63,080 nt of DNA from positions 1 to 63,080 of the forward strand of contig JACRDQ010000033.1 in the NCBI GenBank assembly GCA_016218545.1, read 5' to 3'. The translations under genes and the position numbers were made by a program. Shown piece by piece: positions 1 through 7,662 of this stretch. The notes beneath the pieces were generated by a model. That model was not told where the DNA came from and ran no database searches. It saw only the letters and a list, made by a program, of their open reading frames with translations. The stretch is from Elusimicrobiota bacterium. GTDB taxonomy: Bacteria > Elusimicrobiota > Elusimicrobia > UBA1565 > UBA9628. Position 1 is the stretch's first letter. The number at the start of each line of letters is the position of its first letter.

Positions 1-32
1 AGACCTTTTCGTGTTCTGCAACACGCGCGATG

Positions 33-79
33 TCTGACACCGGCAGTTGCACCGGCAGTTGCGTTCTGACACCGGCAGG
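33..79. repeat. Short direct repeats upstream of the helicase
   Basis: The 14-mer TCTGACACCGGCAG occurs at 33-46 and 66-79. A third ACCGGCAG lies between them at 51-58. The second copy overlaps the proposed -35 box of the helicase promoter. It may be the edge of a larger intergenic repeat element cut off by the window start. No function is assigned. Confidence 0.5.
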
Positions 80-95
80 GGCGCTTTGCTAGAAT
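66..95 (+). promoter_or_regulatory. Promoter of the helicase gene, leaderless GTG start
   Basis: CTGACA at 66-71 (one mismatch to TTGACA), an 18-bp spacer and TAGAAT at 90-95 form a good sigma70-type promoter. The GTG codon at 101 begins 5 nt after the -10 box, where transcription should start, so the mRNA is predicted to be leaderless. This decides the choice of start. Confidence 0.55.
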
Positions 96-100
96 GACAC

Positions 101-2005
101 GTGACTTCCCACCCCAGCCAGAAGTTCTTCGAACGATTCCTCGAGCTCATCGAGACCGAGAGGAAGGCCGAGCGCGACGAGAACATGCGGGAGCTGCAGC
201 GCTTCCCGCTGGAGACGCGCCTGGCCATGGGCAAGACCGTCACGGGCCTGGAGCTGGTGTCCGTGGACGAGGGCGTGGGGGGGATGTCCCTGCTGAAGTT
301 CGTTCGTCCTTCCAAGGGGGAGGAGCTCTCGCCCTTCCATTCCATGGGGCCCGGCGACCTCGTCATGGTCACCTTCCCTGCCGGGTTCGACCCCAAGACT
401 TCCGAGGCCACGATCTATAAAGTCGAGGACAACGGGGTCACTGCCTCGGTCCATGGGCCGGGACCGTCGCGCTTGGGCTTGGGATGCCAGATCGACCTCA
501 TCGGGTCCGAGGCCACCTACAAGCAGATGAAGAAGGCCCTGGTGGCGCTCCTGGACGCCAAGAAAAGCCGCTTGGCCGCGCTCCGCGACATCTCCCTGGA
601 CAAAAAAGAACCCAAGAGGCTCGGCTCCAGGCACCCACTCACGTTCTTCAACGAAGGTCTCAACGAGTATCAGCGCGACGCGGTGCGGAGCTGCCTGCTG
701 GCCGAGGACATGGCCCTGGTCCACGGCCCGCCCGGCACGGGCAAGACCACGGTGCTCGTGGAGGTCATCCGCCAGGCCGTAGCTTCGGGGGCCAGGGTCC
801 TGGCCACGGCCCCGTCCAACGTCGCCGTGGACAATATGCTCGAGAAGCTCCTTCCTTCCGGCCTGCGCTGCGTCCGGCTGGGACACCCGGCGCGCACCCT
901 GGAGTCGCTCAGGGACGCCAACCTGGCGCACCAGGTCGAGGCTGACCCGGCCAACGACGAGGTCCGGGAGCTCGACATCCTCCGCGAACGCCTCGCCAGG
1001 CGGGGGTCGCGCTTCGGCCGCGGGCAGATGGGTTACGGCGAGCGCCAGGAGCGCGAGCGCGAGCTCCGCAGGATGTGGCGCAAGGCCAGAGACCTGGAGT
1101 TCGACCTCTCCCTGCGCATCATGGCCGGCGCCCACGTGGTGCTGGGGACCCACGCGGGCATCCCGCGCAAGCTCGTGGAGGGGGGCTTCGACCTCGTGGT
1201 GCTCGACGAAGCCTCCCAGGCCACGGAGCCGCTCTCCTGGGTGCCCTTGGGCCTTGCGAGGAAGGCGGTCTTCGCAGGCGACTCCATGCAGCTGCCTCCG
1301 ACCATCTACTCCCAGGAGGCGGCCAAGGGAGGTTTGAGCGTGACCCTCTTCGAGCGCTTGAAGGGGCTGCTGCCGTCGAACATGCAGACCCTCCTGCGCG
1401 TTCAGTACCGCATGCACGAGACCATCATGGGCTTCTCCTCGCAGGAGTTCTACGGAGGCAAGCTCATCGCCCACGAGTCGGTCCGCGCGCATCTGGCTGC
1501 CGAGCTCCCCGGGGTGGCGGCAGGCCCCTTCACGGCCGCGCCCCTGCACTTCATCGATACCGCGGGAGCGGGCTACGAGGAGTCCTGGAACGAGCTCCTC
1601 GAGAGCAGGGAGAACCCGGGCGAGGCCAAGCTCGCGGCCATGGTGGCCGAGGGCCTGCTGGCCGGCGGCCTCGAGCCCAGGCAGGTGGGGGTGCTCACCC
1701 CCTATGTGGCCCAGGCGCGCCTGCTCAAGGGGCTCCTGAGGGCGCCGGGCCTGGAGATCGGGTCCGTGGACGGCTTCCAGGGCAGGGAGAAGGAGGCGGT
1801 GGTGGTCTCCCTGGTGCGCTCCAACAGCGACGCGGAGGTGGGGTTCCTGGCTGACACGCGGCGCATGAACGTGGCCATCACCCGCGGACGCAGGCTCCTC
1901 ATCCTCATCGGCGACTCCGCGACCCTCTCCCAGCACCCCTTCTACTCCCGCTTCATCGACTACGTGGACGACAAGGGGGTCCACCGTTCTTCCTATGAAT
2001 TTTAA
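101..2005 (+). CDS. SF1 DNA/RNA helicase, IGHMBP2/SMUBP-2-like
   Basis: A 634-residue superfamily 1 helicase of the Upf1/IGHMBP2 type, expected to unwind nucleic acid 5'-3' using ATP. Motifs appear in order: GPPGTGKT (Walker A, about residue 210), DEASQATEP (motif II, about 370), GDSMQLPPT (III), QYRMHE (IV), SVDGFQGREKEAVV (V) and RRMNVAITRGRR (VI). The N-terminal 180 residues match the beta-barrel/stalk region of this family. GTG start chosen because the -10 box ends 5 nt upstream; there is no Shine-Dalgarno sequence. It ends at TAA and is followed by an independently promoted gene, so it appears monocistronic. The physiological substrate cannot be read from the sequence. Confidence 0.93.
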   Translation: MTSHPSQKFFERFLELIETERKAERDENMRELQRFPLETRLAMGKTVTGLELVSVDEGVGGMSLLKFVRPSKGEELSPFHSMGPGDLVMVTFPAGFDPKTSEATIYKVEDNGVTASVHGPGPSRLGLGCQIDLIGSEATYKQMKKALVALLDAKKSRLAALRDISLDKKEPKRLGSRHPLTFFNEGLNEYQRDAVRSCLLAEDMALVHGPPGTGKTTVLVEVIRQAVASGARVLATAPSNVAVDNMLEKLLPSGLRCVRLGHPARTLESLRDANLAHQVEADPANDEVRELDILRERLARRGSRFGRGQMGYGERQERERELRRMWRKARDLEFDLSLRIMAGAHVVLGTHAGIPRKLVEGGFDLVVLDEASQATEPLSWVPLGLARKAVFAGDSMQLPPTIYSQEAAKGGLSVTLFERLKGLLPSNMQTLLRVQYRMHETIMGFSSQEFYGGKLIAHESVRAHLAAELPGVAAGPFTAAPLHFIDTAGAGYEESWNELLESRENPGEAKLAAMVAEGLLAGGLEPRQVGVLTPYVAQARLLKGLLRAPGLEIGSVDGFQGREKEAVVVSLVRSNSDAEVGFLADTRRMNVAITRGRRLLILIGDSATLSQHPFYSRFIDYVDDKGVHRSSYEF

Positions 2006-2066
2006 GGACCTTTTTTGGTAGCATGGTGTCTCAACGCGTGAAGCCCGCGCTTCGGAGGAGAGCGAC

Positions 2067-3122
2067 ATGAAATCGAGCCTTTTCGTCCTGATCCCCATCC
2101 TGGCCCTGGCTGCCGGCCCTGCCGCGGCCAAAGGCAAGCCTGAATGGGCGGTCAAGGGCACGTGCAGCGAATTCCCCAGGGAACGATATATGCTCGGCGT
2201 GGGCCTGGCTGACAACGAGGCCGCGGCCAAGGAGCGCGCCCGCAGTGAGATCTCGAAGATCTTCCGGACCGAGGTCTCGGCCACGCTGGAGAGCTCCATG
2301 TCCGAGACCACCCGCGGCAAGGGGGACAAGACCGAGCGCTCTTTCTCGGTCTCGGCCCAGGACCATGTGCGCACCGCGACCCAGGAGATCCAGGAGGGCG
2401 TGGAGCTCGTGGACCAGTGGCAGGACCCGGCCACGCGGGTCTATTACTCCCTGGCCGCAGTGGAGCGCGAGAAGGCCAAGGCCATTCTGGGGAGCAAGAT
2501 CGAGGACCTCGACCGGCAGGCCCAGGAGTACTCCAGCCAGCTCGACGCGGCCTCGGAGAAGCTGCCGCGCATCAAGGCCGCCATGCGCTTCCTGGCCCTG
2601 CTCAAGTCTCGGGAGACCTTGAACGACAAATACCGCGTGGTGGACCCTCAGGGCAAACCCAGCCCCTTCAACATCGCCCAGGTCAAGGCGGAGGCCAATA
2701 AAGCGATCGCCGGCCTGGAGGTCTACGTGGACTTCCAGTGCGCCATGAAGGACCTGGCCGGCGCCAAGCGCGACGAGTGCGGAGACGAGGTCGAGACCGG
2801 CATCGTGAAGGGCCTAAACTCCTTCGGCTTCGAGGCCCAGACCGCAGCCGCCCCGGCGGAGATGGACATCGTGGTGCAGGGCAAGGTCACCACGTCCCCG
2901 CTCAAGGGGGACCGGTCGGGCGAGTGGAAGTGGGCTCGGAGCACCGTGACCGTGTCGCTCAAGGACGGCCGCTCGGGCAAGACCATCCAGCGTTTCGACG
3001 AGACCGACCGCCAGGCTTCCGGCGATTACGACGAGGCGGCGCGCAGGAGCCGGGTGTCCCTGGCCAGGAAGGTGGCTCAGAAAGTGCGGCAGGCCACCAC
3101 GGAGTACTTCGAGAACCAATAG
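2067..3122 (+). CDS. Exported LPP20-like protein
   Basis: A 351-residue protein with a signal peptide (MKSSLFVLIPILALAAGPAAAKG), hence periplasmic or outer-membrane associated. Residues about 25-120 (PEWAVKG, RYMLGVGLADNEAAAKERARSEISKIF) resemble the LPP20 domain, in which a short PxW segment precedes a helix that repeats A-x-x-x-A-R. The C-terminal half looks like a second alpha/beta domain related to LPP20/FlgT-type proteins. There is no lipobox cysteine, so it is probably not a lipoprotein. ATG start preceded by GGAGGAG; a TAGCAT -10 lies near 2018. A strong terminator follows. The function of LPP20-like proteins outside Helicobacter is not settled. Confidence 0.8.
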   Translation: MKSSLFVLIPILALAAGPAAAKGKPEWAVKGTCSEFPRERYMLGVGLADNEAAAKERARSEISKIFRTEVSATLESSMSETTRGKGDKTERSFSVSAQDHVRTATQEIQEGVELVDQWQDPATRVYYSLAAVEREKAKAILGSKIEDLDRQAQEYSSQLDAASEKLPRIKAAMRFLALLKSRETLNDKYRVVDPQGKPSPFNIAQVKAEANKAIAGLEVYVDFQCAMKDLAGAKRDECGDEVETGIVKGLNSFGFEAQTAAAPAEMDIVVQGKVTTSPLKGDRSGEWKWARSTVTVSLKDGRSGKTIQRFDETDRQASGDYDEAARRSRVSLARKVAQKVRQATTEYFENQ

Positions 3123-3137
3123 CCCCTGCCGGGGGGG

Positions 3138-3179
3138 AAAGAAGGCGGCGGGCCCTTGAGGGCCCGCCGCCTTCTTTTT
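3138..3179 (+). terminator. Rho-independent terminator after the LPP20-like gene
   Basis: A perfect 15-bp GC-rich stem (3141-3155 with 3160-3174), TTGA loop and a T5 tract at 3175-3179, 17 nt after the stop codon of the plus-strand gene. Confidence 0.95.
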
Positions 3180-3195
3180 GCGCTCTTTTCGCCTA

Positions 3196-3272
3196 TAAAA
3201 AGACCAAGCTCAGGGGCGGACCTGACGGAAGGAGAGCCGAGTTTGCCGTTGGCCCGCCGCCTGAGCTTGGTG
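3196..3272 (-). terminator. Terminator-like inverted repeat after the riboswitch-controlled gene
   Basis: ACCAAGCTCAGG at 3203-3214 pairs with its complement at 3260-3271. On the minus strand the stem is followed by CTTTTTATAG. It ends the minus-strand gene at 3285 and faces the plus-strand terminator at 3138-3179. The loop is long (about 45 nt), so it may contain a further hairpin. Confidence 0.65.
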
Positions 3273-3284
3273 TCCTGGGATCCG

Positions 3285-3710
3285 TTATTCGAGGGAGATC
3301 GAGAACTTGACCTTGAAGTCCCCGACCTCGGCGATCTCGACGTCGTCGATGAACATCTTGGCGATCTGGAAGATCTTGGGCATCGCCGCCTCTTTCTTGG
3401 CGTTGATGCGGGCGACCTGCATGTTGAGGCCGCGCAGGAGGCTCCGGCCGAGGATCCAGCCGCCGGTGCGCACGGCCTTGGTCTGCATCCCCTCTCTGGA
3501 GCCGCACAGGCCCAGGATGCTCGCCATCCTGCAGGAGGACTTCTCAGCGGCCAGGCCCCAGGTCTGCACGATCGCAGAACCGCGGACGGCCTTCTGGTTG
3601 AGGTCCAGGAGCCCTTCTTGCGCCCGGCACACCACGGCGCACATCCCCAGGGCGATCACGGTCAGGCACATCACGAAGAGTTTCTTGAAGGACTTCTTCT
3701 CGGTGTTCAT
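3285..3710 (-). CDS. Small exported protein under a cyclic-dinucleotide riboswitch
   Basis: A 141-residue protein with an N-terminal signal peptide (KKLFVMCLTVIALGMCAVVCRAQ). The rest is basic and has no domain I recognise: a middle Gly/Leu-rich part (VRTGGWILGRSLLRGLN) and an acidic beta-like C-terminus (FIDDVEIAEVGDFKVKFSISLE). The start at 3710 has AGGAGG 8 nt upstream and places the signal peptide at the N-terminus. An in-frame ATG at 3794 with GGGGAG is a possible alternative that would add 28 residues. It lies about 340 nt downstream of a GEMM riboswitch and intrinsic terminator, so its expression probably follows c-di-GMP (or cGAMP), as for many surface-attachment proteins. The function itself is unknown. 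Confidence 0.75.
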   Translation of the reverse strand: MNTEKKSFKKLFVMCLTVIALGMCAVVCRAQEGLLDLNQKAVRGSAIVQTWGLAAEKSSCRMASILGLCGSREGMQTKAVRTGGWILGRSLLRGLNMQVARINAKKEAAMPKIFQIAKMFIDDVEIAEVGDFKVKFSISLE

Positions 3711-3952
3711 CTCGGCGCCTCCTTCCGTCTCCATCTGGAGGTTAGCCCCGGCCTGTTTCATCGATGTTTCGGACCTGTTAAGTTTTTGTTTCATGGCGGC
3801 TCTCCCCATTAGTGTAGACCGCCGATGAGGCTGGCGCCTGGGCCGTTGGTGCCCCGCGGGAACGGAAGGGGGCCTAGCGGCATCTGGGACGAAAGACCCA
3901 CGGGGTGGGAAACGGCTTTGTCGTACGCGCGCGTACGCGCGTTCGGGGAGGT
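3711..3952 (-). other. Leader between riboswitch terminator and gene, structured
   Basis: A 240-nt untranslated stretch of the minus-strand transcript after the riboswitch terminator. It contains the perfect palindrome CGTACGCGCGCGTACG at 3922-3937, and complementary G/C blocks around 3830-3915 suggest further folding. No coding signal is convincing. I do not recognise a second riboswitch class here. Confidence 0.4.
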
Positions 3953-4001
3953 CAAAAAGAAATATCCCGCCGCGGCGTTCCGCGTCGCCGCGACAGGATA
4001 T
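3953..4001 (-). terminator. Riboswitch expression platform: intrinsic terminator
   Basis: Read on the minus strand, 4001-3986 pairs with 3977-3962 over 16 bp (two G-U pairs) around an 8-nt loop and is followed by TTTCTTTTTG. It sits about 50 nt after the GEMM aptamer and about 240 nt before the gene, the usual arrangement for transcriptional control by ligand binding. Confidence 0.8.
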
Positions 4002-4049
4002 GCTTTAAGACTCCCCGGGGTCTTGGCCCGGGCTAGCATCATGGCCATC

Positions 4050-4138
4050 TTTTATTCGGTAGCCTGGCCCTCCCCCTATCGAGGGAGCCTTGGCTTTGCG
4101 CCCCCGCCTTGCGGCGGGTTTGCCACTTATCGCCCGTT
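4050..4138 (-). promoter_or_regulatory. GEMM-I type riboswitch (c-di-GMP-I class)
   Basis: The minus strand from 4130 to 4054 contains the GEMM-I consensus in order: GGCAAACC, a 6-bp P2 helix capped by a GCAA tetraloop (GNRA), GGCGCAAAGCC (consensus GACGCAAAGCC), a P3 helix (CTCCC/GGGAG) and the 3' core GCCAGGCTACCG. It binds c-di-GMP in most members and 3',3'-cGAMP in a variant. Aligned by eye, the position that distinguishes the two appears to be G, which favours c-di-GMP, but this is uncertain. It controls the small exported protein at 3285-3710 through the terminator at 3953-4001. Confidence 0.82.
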
Positions 4139-4222
4139 CGCGCCCTTCATCACGCTGGGGCCACGGGCCCACCTCATGGACCCGATCCAGCGCGTGACGC
4201 GGCTGGGTTATGCTACCCTATC

Positions 4223-4250
4223 AGTTTAACAGACCACCTTGTTTTGTCAA
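4223..4250 (-). promoter_or_regulatory. Promoter of the riboswitch transcript
   Basis: On the minus strand TTGACA (4250-4245), a 16-bp spacer and TAAACT (4228-4223). The predicted start near 4216 leaves about 80 nt before the aptamer. A consensus -35 box is rare among the promoters in this window. Confidence 0.7.
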
Positions 4251-4371
4251 GGCCTAAGATGTCAGGGGCTGGAAGTCAAGGGGGTGGTCCTATGGCGGAT
4301 CTGGGAAAATGACGCTGGGGACGGCGGAATCCAGGGGCGGCACTCCCGCTTCCAAGACGGGGGGAATTTAG

Positions 4372-4377
4372 TACAAT
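4372..4377 (+). promoter_or_regulatory. -10 box of the cation exchanger gene
   Basis: TACAAT ends 7 nt before the ATG at 4385; a weak TTCCAA lies 16 bp upstream as -35. The message is predicted to be leaderless. Confidence 0.5.
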
Positions 4378-4384
4378 CCCCGCC

Positions 4385-5605
4385 ATGCCAGGACATCGGA
4401 CGGCCCACGCAAGGGCTGGATTGGGGCTGTGGCTCTTCGTGGGCGGGGCCGCGGCGCTGACCGTTCAATGGATGGTCTGCTGGGCCGCTGGCGCGCATCC
4501 CGGGCAACCCTGGGCAGCCCTCCTCCCGGGGCTGTGCATCTTCGGCGCGGCCTTCATGCTGACCTGGGCGGCCGAGGCGGCCGAGAAGGACCTGCCTCAG
4601 AACGTGGCCATCGGCATCCTGGCTCTCATCGCGGTCCTGCCCGAGTACGCCGTGGACATCTATTTCGCCTGGACTGCGGCCAAGGACCCCGCCTACACCG
4701 CTTACGCCGCGGCCAACATGACCGGAGCCAACCGCCTGCTCATCGGCATCGGCTGGCCTGCCGTGCTCTTCGCTTGCTGGATGAAGCTGGGCCAGAAGGA
4801 GATCCGTCTGGGCGCCCGGAACGCCCCGGAGCTCATGACCCTCTTCGTGGCCACCGTCTATTCGATCATCATCCCCATCAAGGGGACCCTTTCCATGCTC
4901 GATTGCGTGGTCCTGCTGAGCCTTTTCGGCTTCTACGCCTACATCTGCTCCAGGGCCGAGCTCGAAGAGCCGGAACTCGAGGGCCCGGCCGAGATCATCG
5001 CCGACCTCCCGGTCCTCTGGCGGCGCGTGTCCGTGGCCGGGCTCTTCGCCGTGGCGGCCTTCGCCATCTTCATCTCGGCTGAGCCTTTCGCCGAGGGCAT
5101 CCTCGACCTGGGCCGGCACTGGGGCATCGAGGAGTTCATCCTGGTCCAATGGCTGGCCCCCCTGGCCTCGGAAGCCCCGGAGTTCATCGTGGCCCTCCTC
5201 TTCGCCATGAAGGGCAAGGCCTCGGTGGGCCTGCGCGCCCTGGTCTCCTCCAAGGTCAACCAGTGGACCCTGCTCGTGGGCATGTTGCCTGCCGCGTACA
5301 GCCTCTCGTCCGGCCGCGTGGCCGCCATGCACCTCGACGCCCGGCAGATCGAGGAGATCCTCCTGACCTCGGCGCAGTCGCTCTTCGGGCTCACCCTCCT
5401 GCTCAACCTGCGCTTCTCGGCTCCCGAGGCCATCATGCTCTGCGCCCTCTTCACCACGCAGATGTTCTTCCCCCAGACCGAGGTCCGCTATGCCTTCGCC
5501 GGGCTCTACATCGTGCTCTCCGTGGGCATGGTCCTGGCCCAGGCCGACAGGCGGGCCCATCTCAAGACCCTGCTGTCCCGGGCCCTGCATCCGGGCGGGG
5601 ACTAG
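4385..5605 (+). CDS. Sodium/calcium exchanger family membrane protein
   Basis: A 406-residue polytopic inner-membrane protein with roughly 10-11 hydrophobic segments. Two alpha-repeats typical of the CaCA (Ca2+:cation antiporter) superfamily are visible: ALIAVLPEYAVDIYFA followed by NMTGANRLLIGIGWP (about residues 80-120), and LAPLASEAPEFIVALLFA followed by ALVSSKVNQWTLLVG (about 255-305). The conserved acidic residues in the PE motifs are the expected ion ligands. A short hydrophilic loop (ELEEPELEGP) separates the halves. The family exports Ca2+ or another cation in exchange for Na+ or H+; ion specificity is not decided by the sequence. RNase HI follows 15 nt downstream on the same strand, but shared function is unlikely. 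Confidence 0.85.
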   Translation: MPGHRTAHARAGLGLWLFVGGAAALTVQWMVCWAAGAHPGQPWAALLPGLCIFGAAFMLTWAAEAAEKDLPQNVAIGILALIAVLPEYAVDIYFAWTAAKDPAYTAYAAANMTGANRLLIGIGWPAVLFACWMKLGQKEIRLGARNAPELMTLFVATVYSIIIPIKGTLSMLDCVVLLSLFGFYAYICSRAELEEPELEGPAEIIADLPVLWRRVSVAGLFAVAAFAIFISAEPFAEGILDLGRHWGIEEFILVQWLAPLASEAPEFIVALLFAMKGKASVGLRALVSSKVNQWTLLVGMLPAAYSLSSGRVAAMHLDARQIEEILLTSAQSLFGLTLLLNLRFSAPEAIMLCALFTTQMFFPQTEVRYAFAGLYIVLSVGMVLAQADRRAHLKTLLSRALHPGGD

Positions 5606-5620
5606 CCCTCGGGCACGAGC

Positions 5621-6382
5621 ATGAGCAGCCGGTTGCTCTCGGCCTTGGCCTACACGGACGGCGCCTGCCTCGGCAACCCCGGTCCGGGCGGCTGGGGGGT
5701 CGTGCTCCTGCTCCCGGACGGCAAGGTCGTGGAGCTCGGAGGCTCCTCGCGCGGGCCGGACGGACGCGCGTCGCCCACCACCAACAACCGCATGGAGCTC
5801 CAGGCCGCCATCGAGGCCCTGCGGGCCCTCAAGCGCCTTGCTCCGGAGGCGGCCGTCGAGCTGCGTCCGGACTCCTCCTACCTCGTGTCCGGGATCACGG
5901 CGTGGATCTTCGGTTGGAGGCGCAGGGGCTGGAAACGGCCGGACGGCGAGGACGTGGCCAATCGGGACCTGTGGGAGGAGCTCTCCTCCCTGACCGCAGC
6001 CAAGGGCCCGGGCAGGCTCCGCTGGGTGAGGGTCCGGGGCCATGCGGACGTGCCCGGCAACTGCCGGGCCGACGCCATCGCGGCCTCCTTCGCCGAGGGC
6101 AGACGTCCGCGGCTCTACGAGGGCCCGCTGATCGGCTACGGGATGTCGCTGGGCATGCCGGACGAGGCCGCTCCGGCGGCCGAGGCTCCCTCGGGGCCGA
6201 GGACCGCGGTCCGGCCTGAGCCGGGGTTCCCGGTCTACCTCAGTCTGGTCGAGGGACGGCTCTCCAGGCACGCGGCCTGGCCCGCGTGCGAGGCGTTGGT
6301 GAAGGGCCGGTCCGGGGCCAAGTTCAAGAGGGTCCGCTCAGCCGCGGAGGAGCGCGAGACGCTGCGGGGCTGGGGACTCTAG
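5621..6382 (+). CDS. rnhA: Ribonuclease HI with C-terminal viroplasmin-like domain
   Basis: A 253-residue RNase HI that cleaves the RNA of RNA:DNA hybrids (primer and R-loop removal). All four catalytic acidic residues are present: YTDGACLGNPGPGG (Asp), NNRMEL (Glu), RPDSSYL (Asp) and CRADAIA (Asp). The enzyme domain spans about residues 8-155. A linker (AAPAAEAPSGPRTAVRPEPG) leads to a C-terminal segment (FPVYLSLVEGRLSRHAAW, then SGAKFKRVRSAAEE) that resembles the caulimovirus viroplasmin/hybrid-binding domain, which normally sits at the N-terminus of eukaryotic RNase H1. It would improve hybrid binding. The gene ends 4 nt from a convergent gene. Confidence 0.93.
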   Translation: MSSRLLSALAYTDGACLGNPGPGGWGVVLLLPDGKVVELGGSSRGPDGRASPTTNNRMELQAAIEALRALKRLAPEAAVELRPDSSYLVSGITAWIFGWRRRGWKRPDGEDVANRDLWEELSSLTAAKGPGRLRWVRVRGHADVPGNCRADAIAASFAEGRRPRLYEGPLIGYGMSLGMPDEAAPAAEAPSGPRTAVRPEPGFPVYLSLVEGRLSRHAAWPACEALVKGRSGAKFKRVRSAAEERETLRGWGL

Positions 6383-6386
6383 CCTG

Positions 6387-7544
6387 CTAGCCCTCGGCCT
6401 TCTGGTCCCGGCACACGACCCAGAAGGCGAGGTTCACGACGTGGGAGCCGATCGCCGCCGCCCACAGGAACCACCCGAGCTTGTCGAGGAAGGCCAGGAC
6501 CACGATGAGGTAGATGAAGTCCCGGCTGGAGAGCTTGTCCACGAGGACCTGGGCTCCGTGGCGCGCGTCTTTGGGATGGCGCAGCACGAGCCACCAGACC
6601 GAGAACCCGCAGGCCGCGAACCCCGTGAGCAGGACCGCCAGCGGGAGCAGGACCTTCGCCGAAGGGTCGTCCCGCCACATGGCGGCCGCGATGCCGAGGA
6701 AGAGGGCCACGTGGACGATGTTGTCCGTGATGATGTCGAACCTGCCGCCGCCCGGAGACATGAGGAGCTTGAGCCTGGCCACCTCGCCGTCGCAGCCGTC
6801 GAGGATGACGCAGAACCACAGGATGAGGGCGCCCGCGACCTGCCAGGAGTGGACCCCGGTCGCGATGAGCCAGGAGCCCAGCAGGCCCAGGACCAGGGCC
6901 GAGGCCGTGATCTGGTTGGGCGTGACCGGCGTGCGCACGAGGAGCTTGGAGATGGGGATGGAGATCCTGCGGTCGAGCTGCGCGATGTAGCCGTCGTTGG
7001 GCTGGGGCAGGCGGTCGTAGAGGGCCTTCTTTGCCCGGTGGATGGCCTCGGCCGAGTCCGCCGGCCACCAGGCGTGGTCCGTGGTCCGGAACTCGTCGGC
7101 CTCGGCCGGGTCGAGGAGCTTGTCCGGCTGGCAGCGCGCCCACTCCGATCCCGAGGGGTAGTAGACCGCCACGGTCTGGCCGTGGTGGACCCACCTGGCC
7201 GGCCTGCTCTTCGCGCGGGCCGCGGCCTGGAGCTCGGCCAAGCCCCGGGCCTCGGCGAACCCGTCCGCCGAGACGGCGAGCAGGTCCGCCCCGCCGTCGA
7301 CGAACCCGGCCGGGGGGATGCCGTCGTGGGCCGAGTGCAGGTGGAGGTGCCCCAGCTTGTCCCGCCAGGGCCCGAAGAGCGCCAGGCCGTCTCCCCAGAG
7401 CAGGACCGTCTCGGGGGCCAGGTACTTGAGGGCGAAGGCGGTGCGCACGATGGCCGGCACGCCCGCCACCTTGAGGCTGGCCTGCGGCGCGGGCAGGAAG
7501 ACCCGCAGGGGGGTGGCGGACTTGTGGCCCTGGTGCATGAGCAT
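6387..7544 (-). CDS. CDP-alcohol phosphatidyltransferase family membrane protein
   Basis: A 385-residue protein. The C-terminal half is a CDP-alcohol phosphatidyltransferase with the diagnostic motif DGCDGEVAR followed by GGGRFDIITD (D-x2-D-G-x2-A-R-x8-G-x3-D-x3-D, about residues 245-270) and about five membrane segments. It transfers a phosphoalcohol from a CDP-activated donor. The N-terminal about 190 residues look like a weak nucleotidyltransferase-like domain (ETVLLWGDGLALF, DGIPPAGFVDGGADLLAVSA), an arrangement like bifunctional inositol-phosphate cytidylyltransferase/DIPP synthases but without a clear GxGxR motif. ATG at 7544 chosen, just after a TATCAT box (7552-7547); ATG at 7538 is possible. 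The acceptor alcohol is unknown. Confidence 0.82.
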   Translation of the reverse strand: MLMHQGHKSATPLRVFLPAPQASLKVAGVPAIVRTAFALKYLAPETVLLWGDGLALFGPWRDKLGHLHLHSAHDGIPPAGFVDGGADLLAVSADGFAEARGLAELQAAARAKSRPARWVHHGQTVAVYYPSGSEWARCQPDKLLDPAEADEFRTTDHAWWPADSAEAIHRAKKALYDRLPQPNDGYIAQLDRRISIPISKLLVRTPVTPNQITASALVLGLLGSWLIATGVHSWQVAGALILWFCVILDGCDGEVARLKLLMSPGGGRFDIITDNIVHVALFLGIAAAMWRDDPSAKVLLPLAVLLTGFAACGFSVWWLVLRHPKDARHGAQVLVDKLSSRDFIYLIVVLAFLDKLGWFLWAAAIGSHVVNLAFWVVCRDQKAEG

Positions 7545-7562
7545 GGATGATACCAAAAAGGC

Positions 7563-7622
7563 GCCTGGCATTGTGTTTATTGTAGTTTGCGGATGCAAAA
7601 TACGATAAATACAATGCCAGGC
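7563..7622. repeat. 22-bp inverted repeat, REP-like element
   Basis: GCCTGGCATTGTGTTTATTG (from 7563) and its complement (to 7622) match at 20 of 22 positions with a 16-nt spacer. Both outer ends run into A or T tracts (AAAAAGG before, CTTTTTTT after). It lies between two divergent genes and resembles a doublet of repetitive extragenic palindromes. It could also act as a bidirectional terminator or regulator. Confidence 0.7.
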
Positions 7623-7662
7623 ACCATCTTTTTTTGTAGTATAGGTCGCTCCAGGAGGGTCC

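Noticed and set aside
89..2434. 781-codon minus-strand frame opposite the helicase
   Set aside because: Antisense shadow; the plus strand has all seven helicase motifs.
3809..4048. 79-codon minus-strand frame in the riboswitch leader
   Set aside because: It runs through the terminator hairpin and has no ribosome binding site; composition is not protein-like.
4262..6271. 669-codon minus-strand frame opposite the cation exchanger and RNase HI
   Set aside because: Antisense to two genes with clear family motifs.
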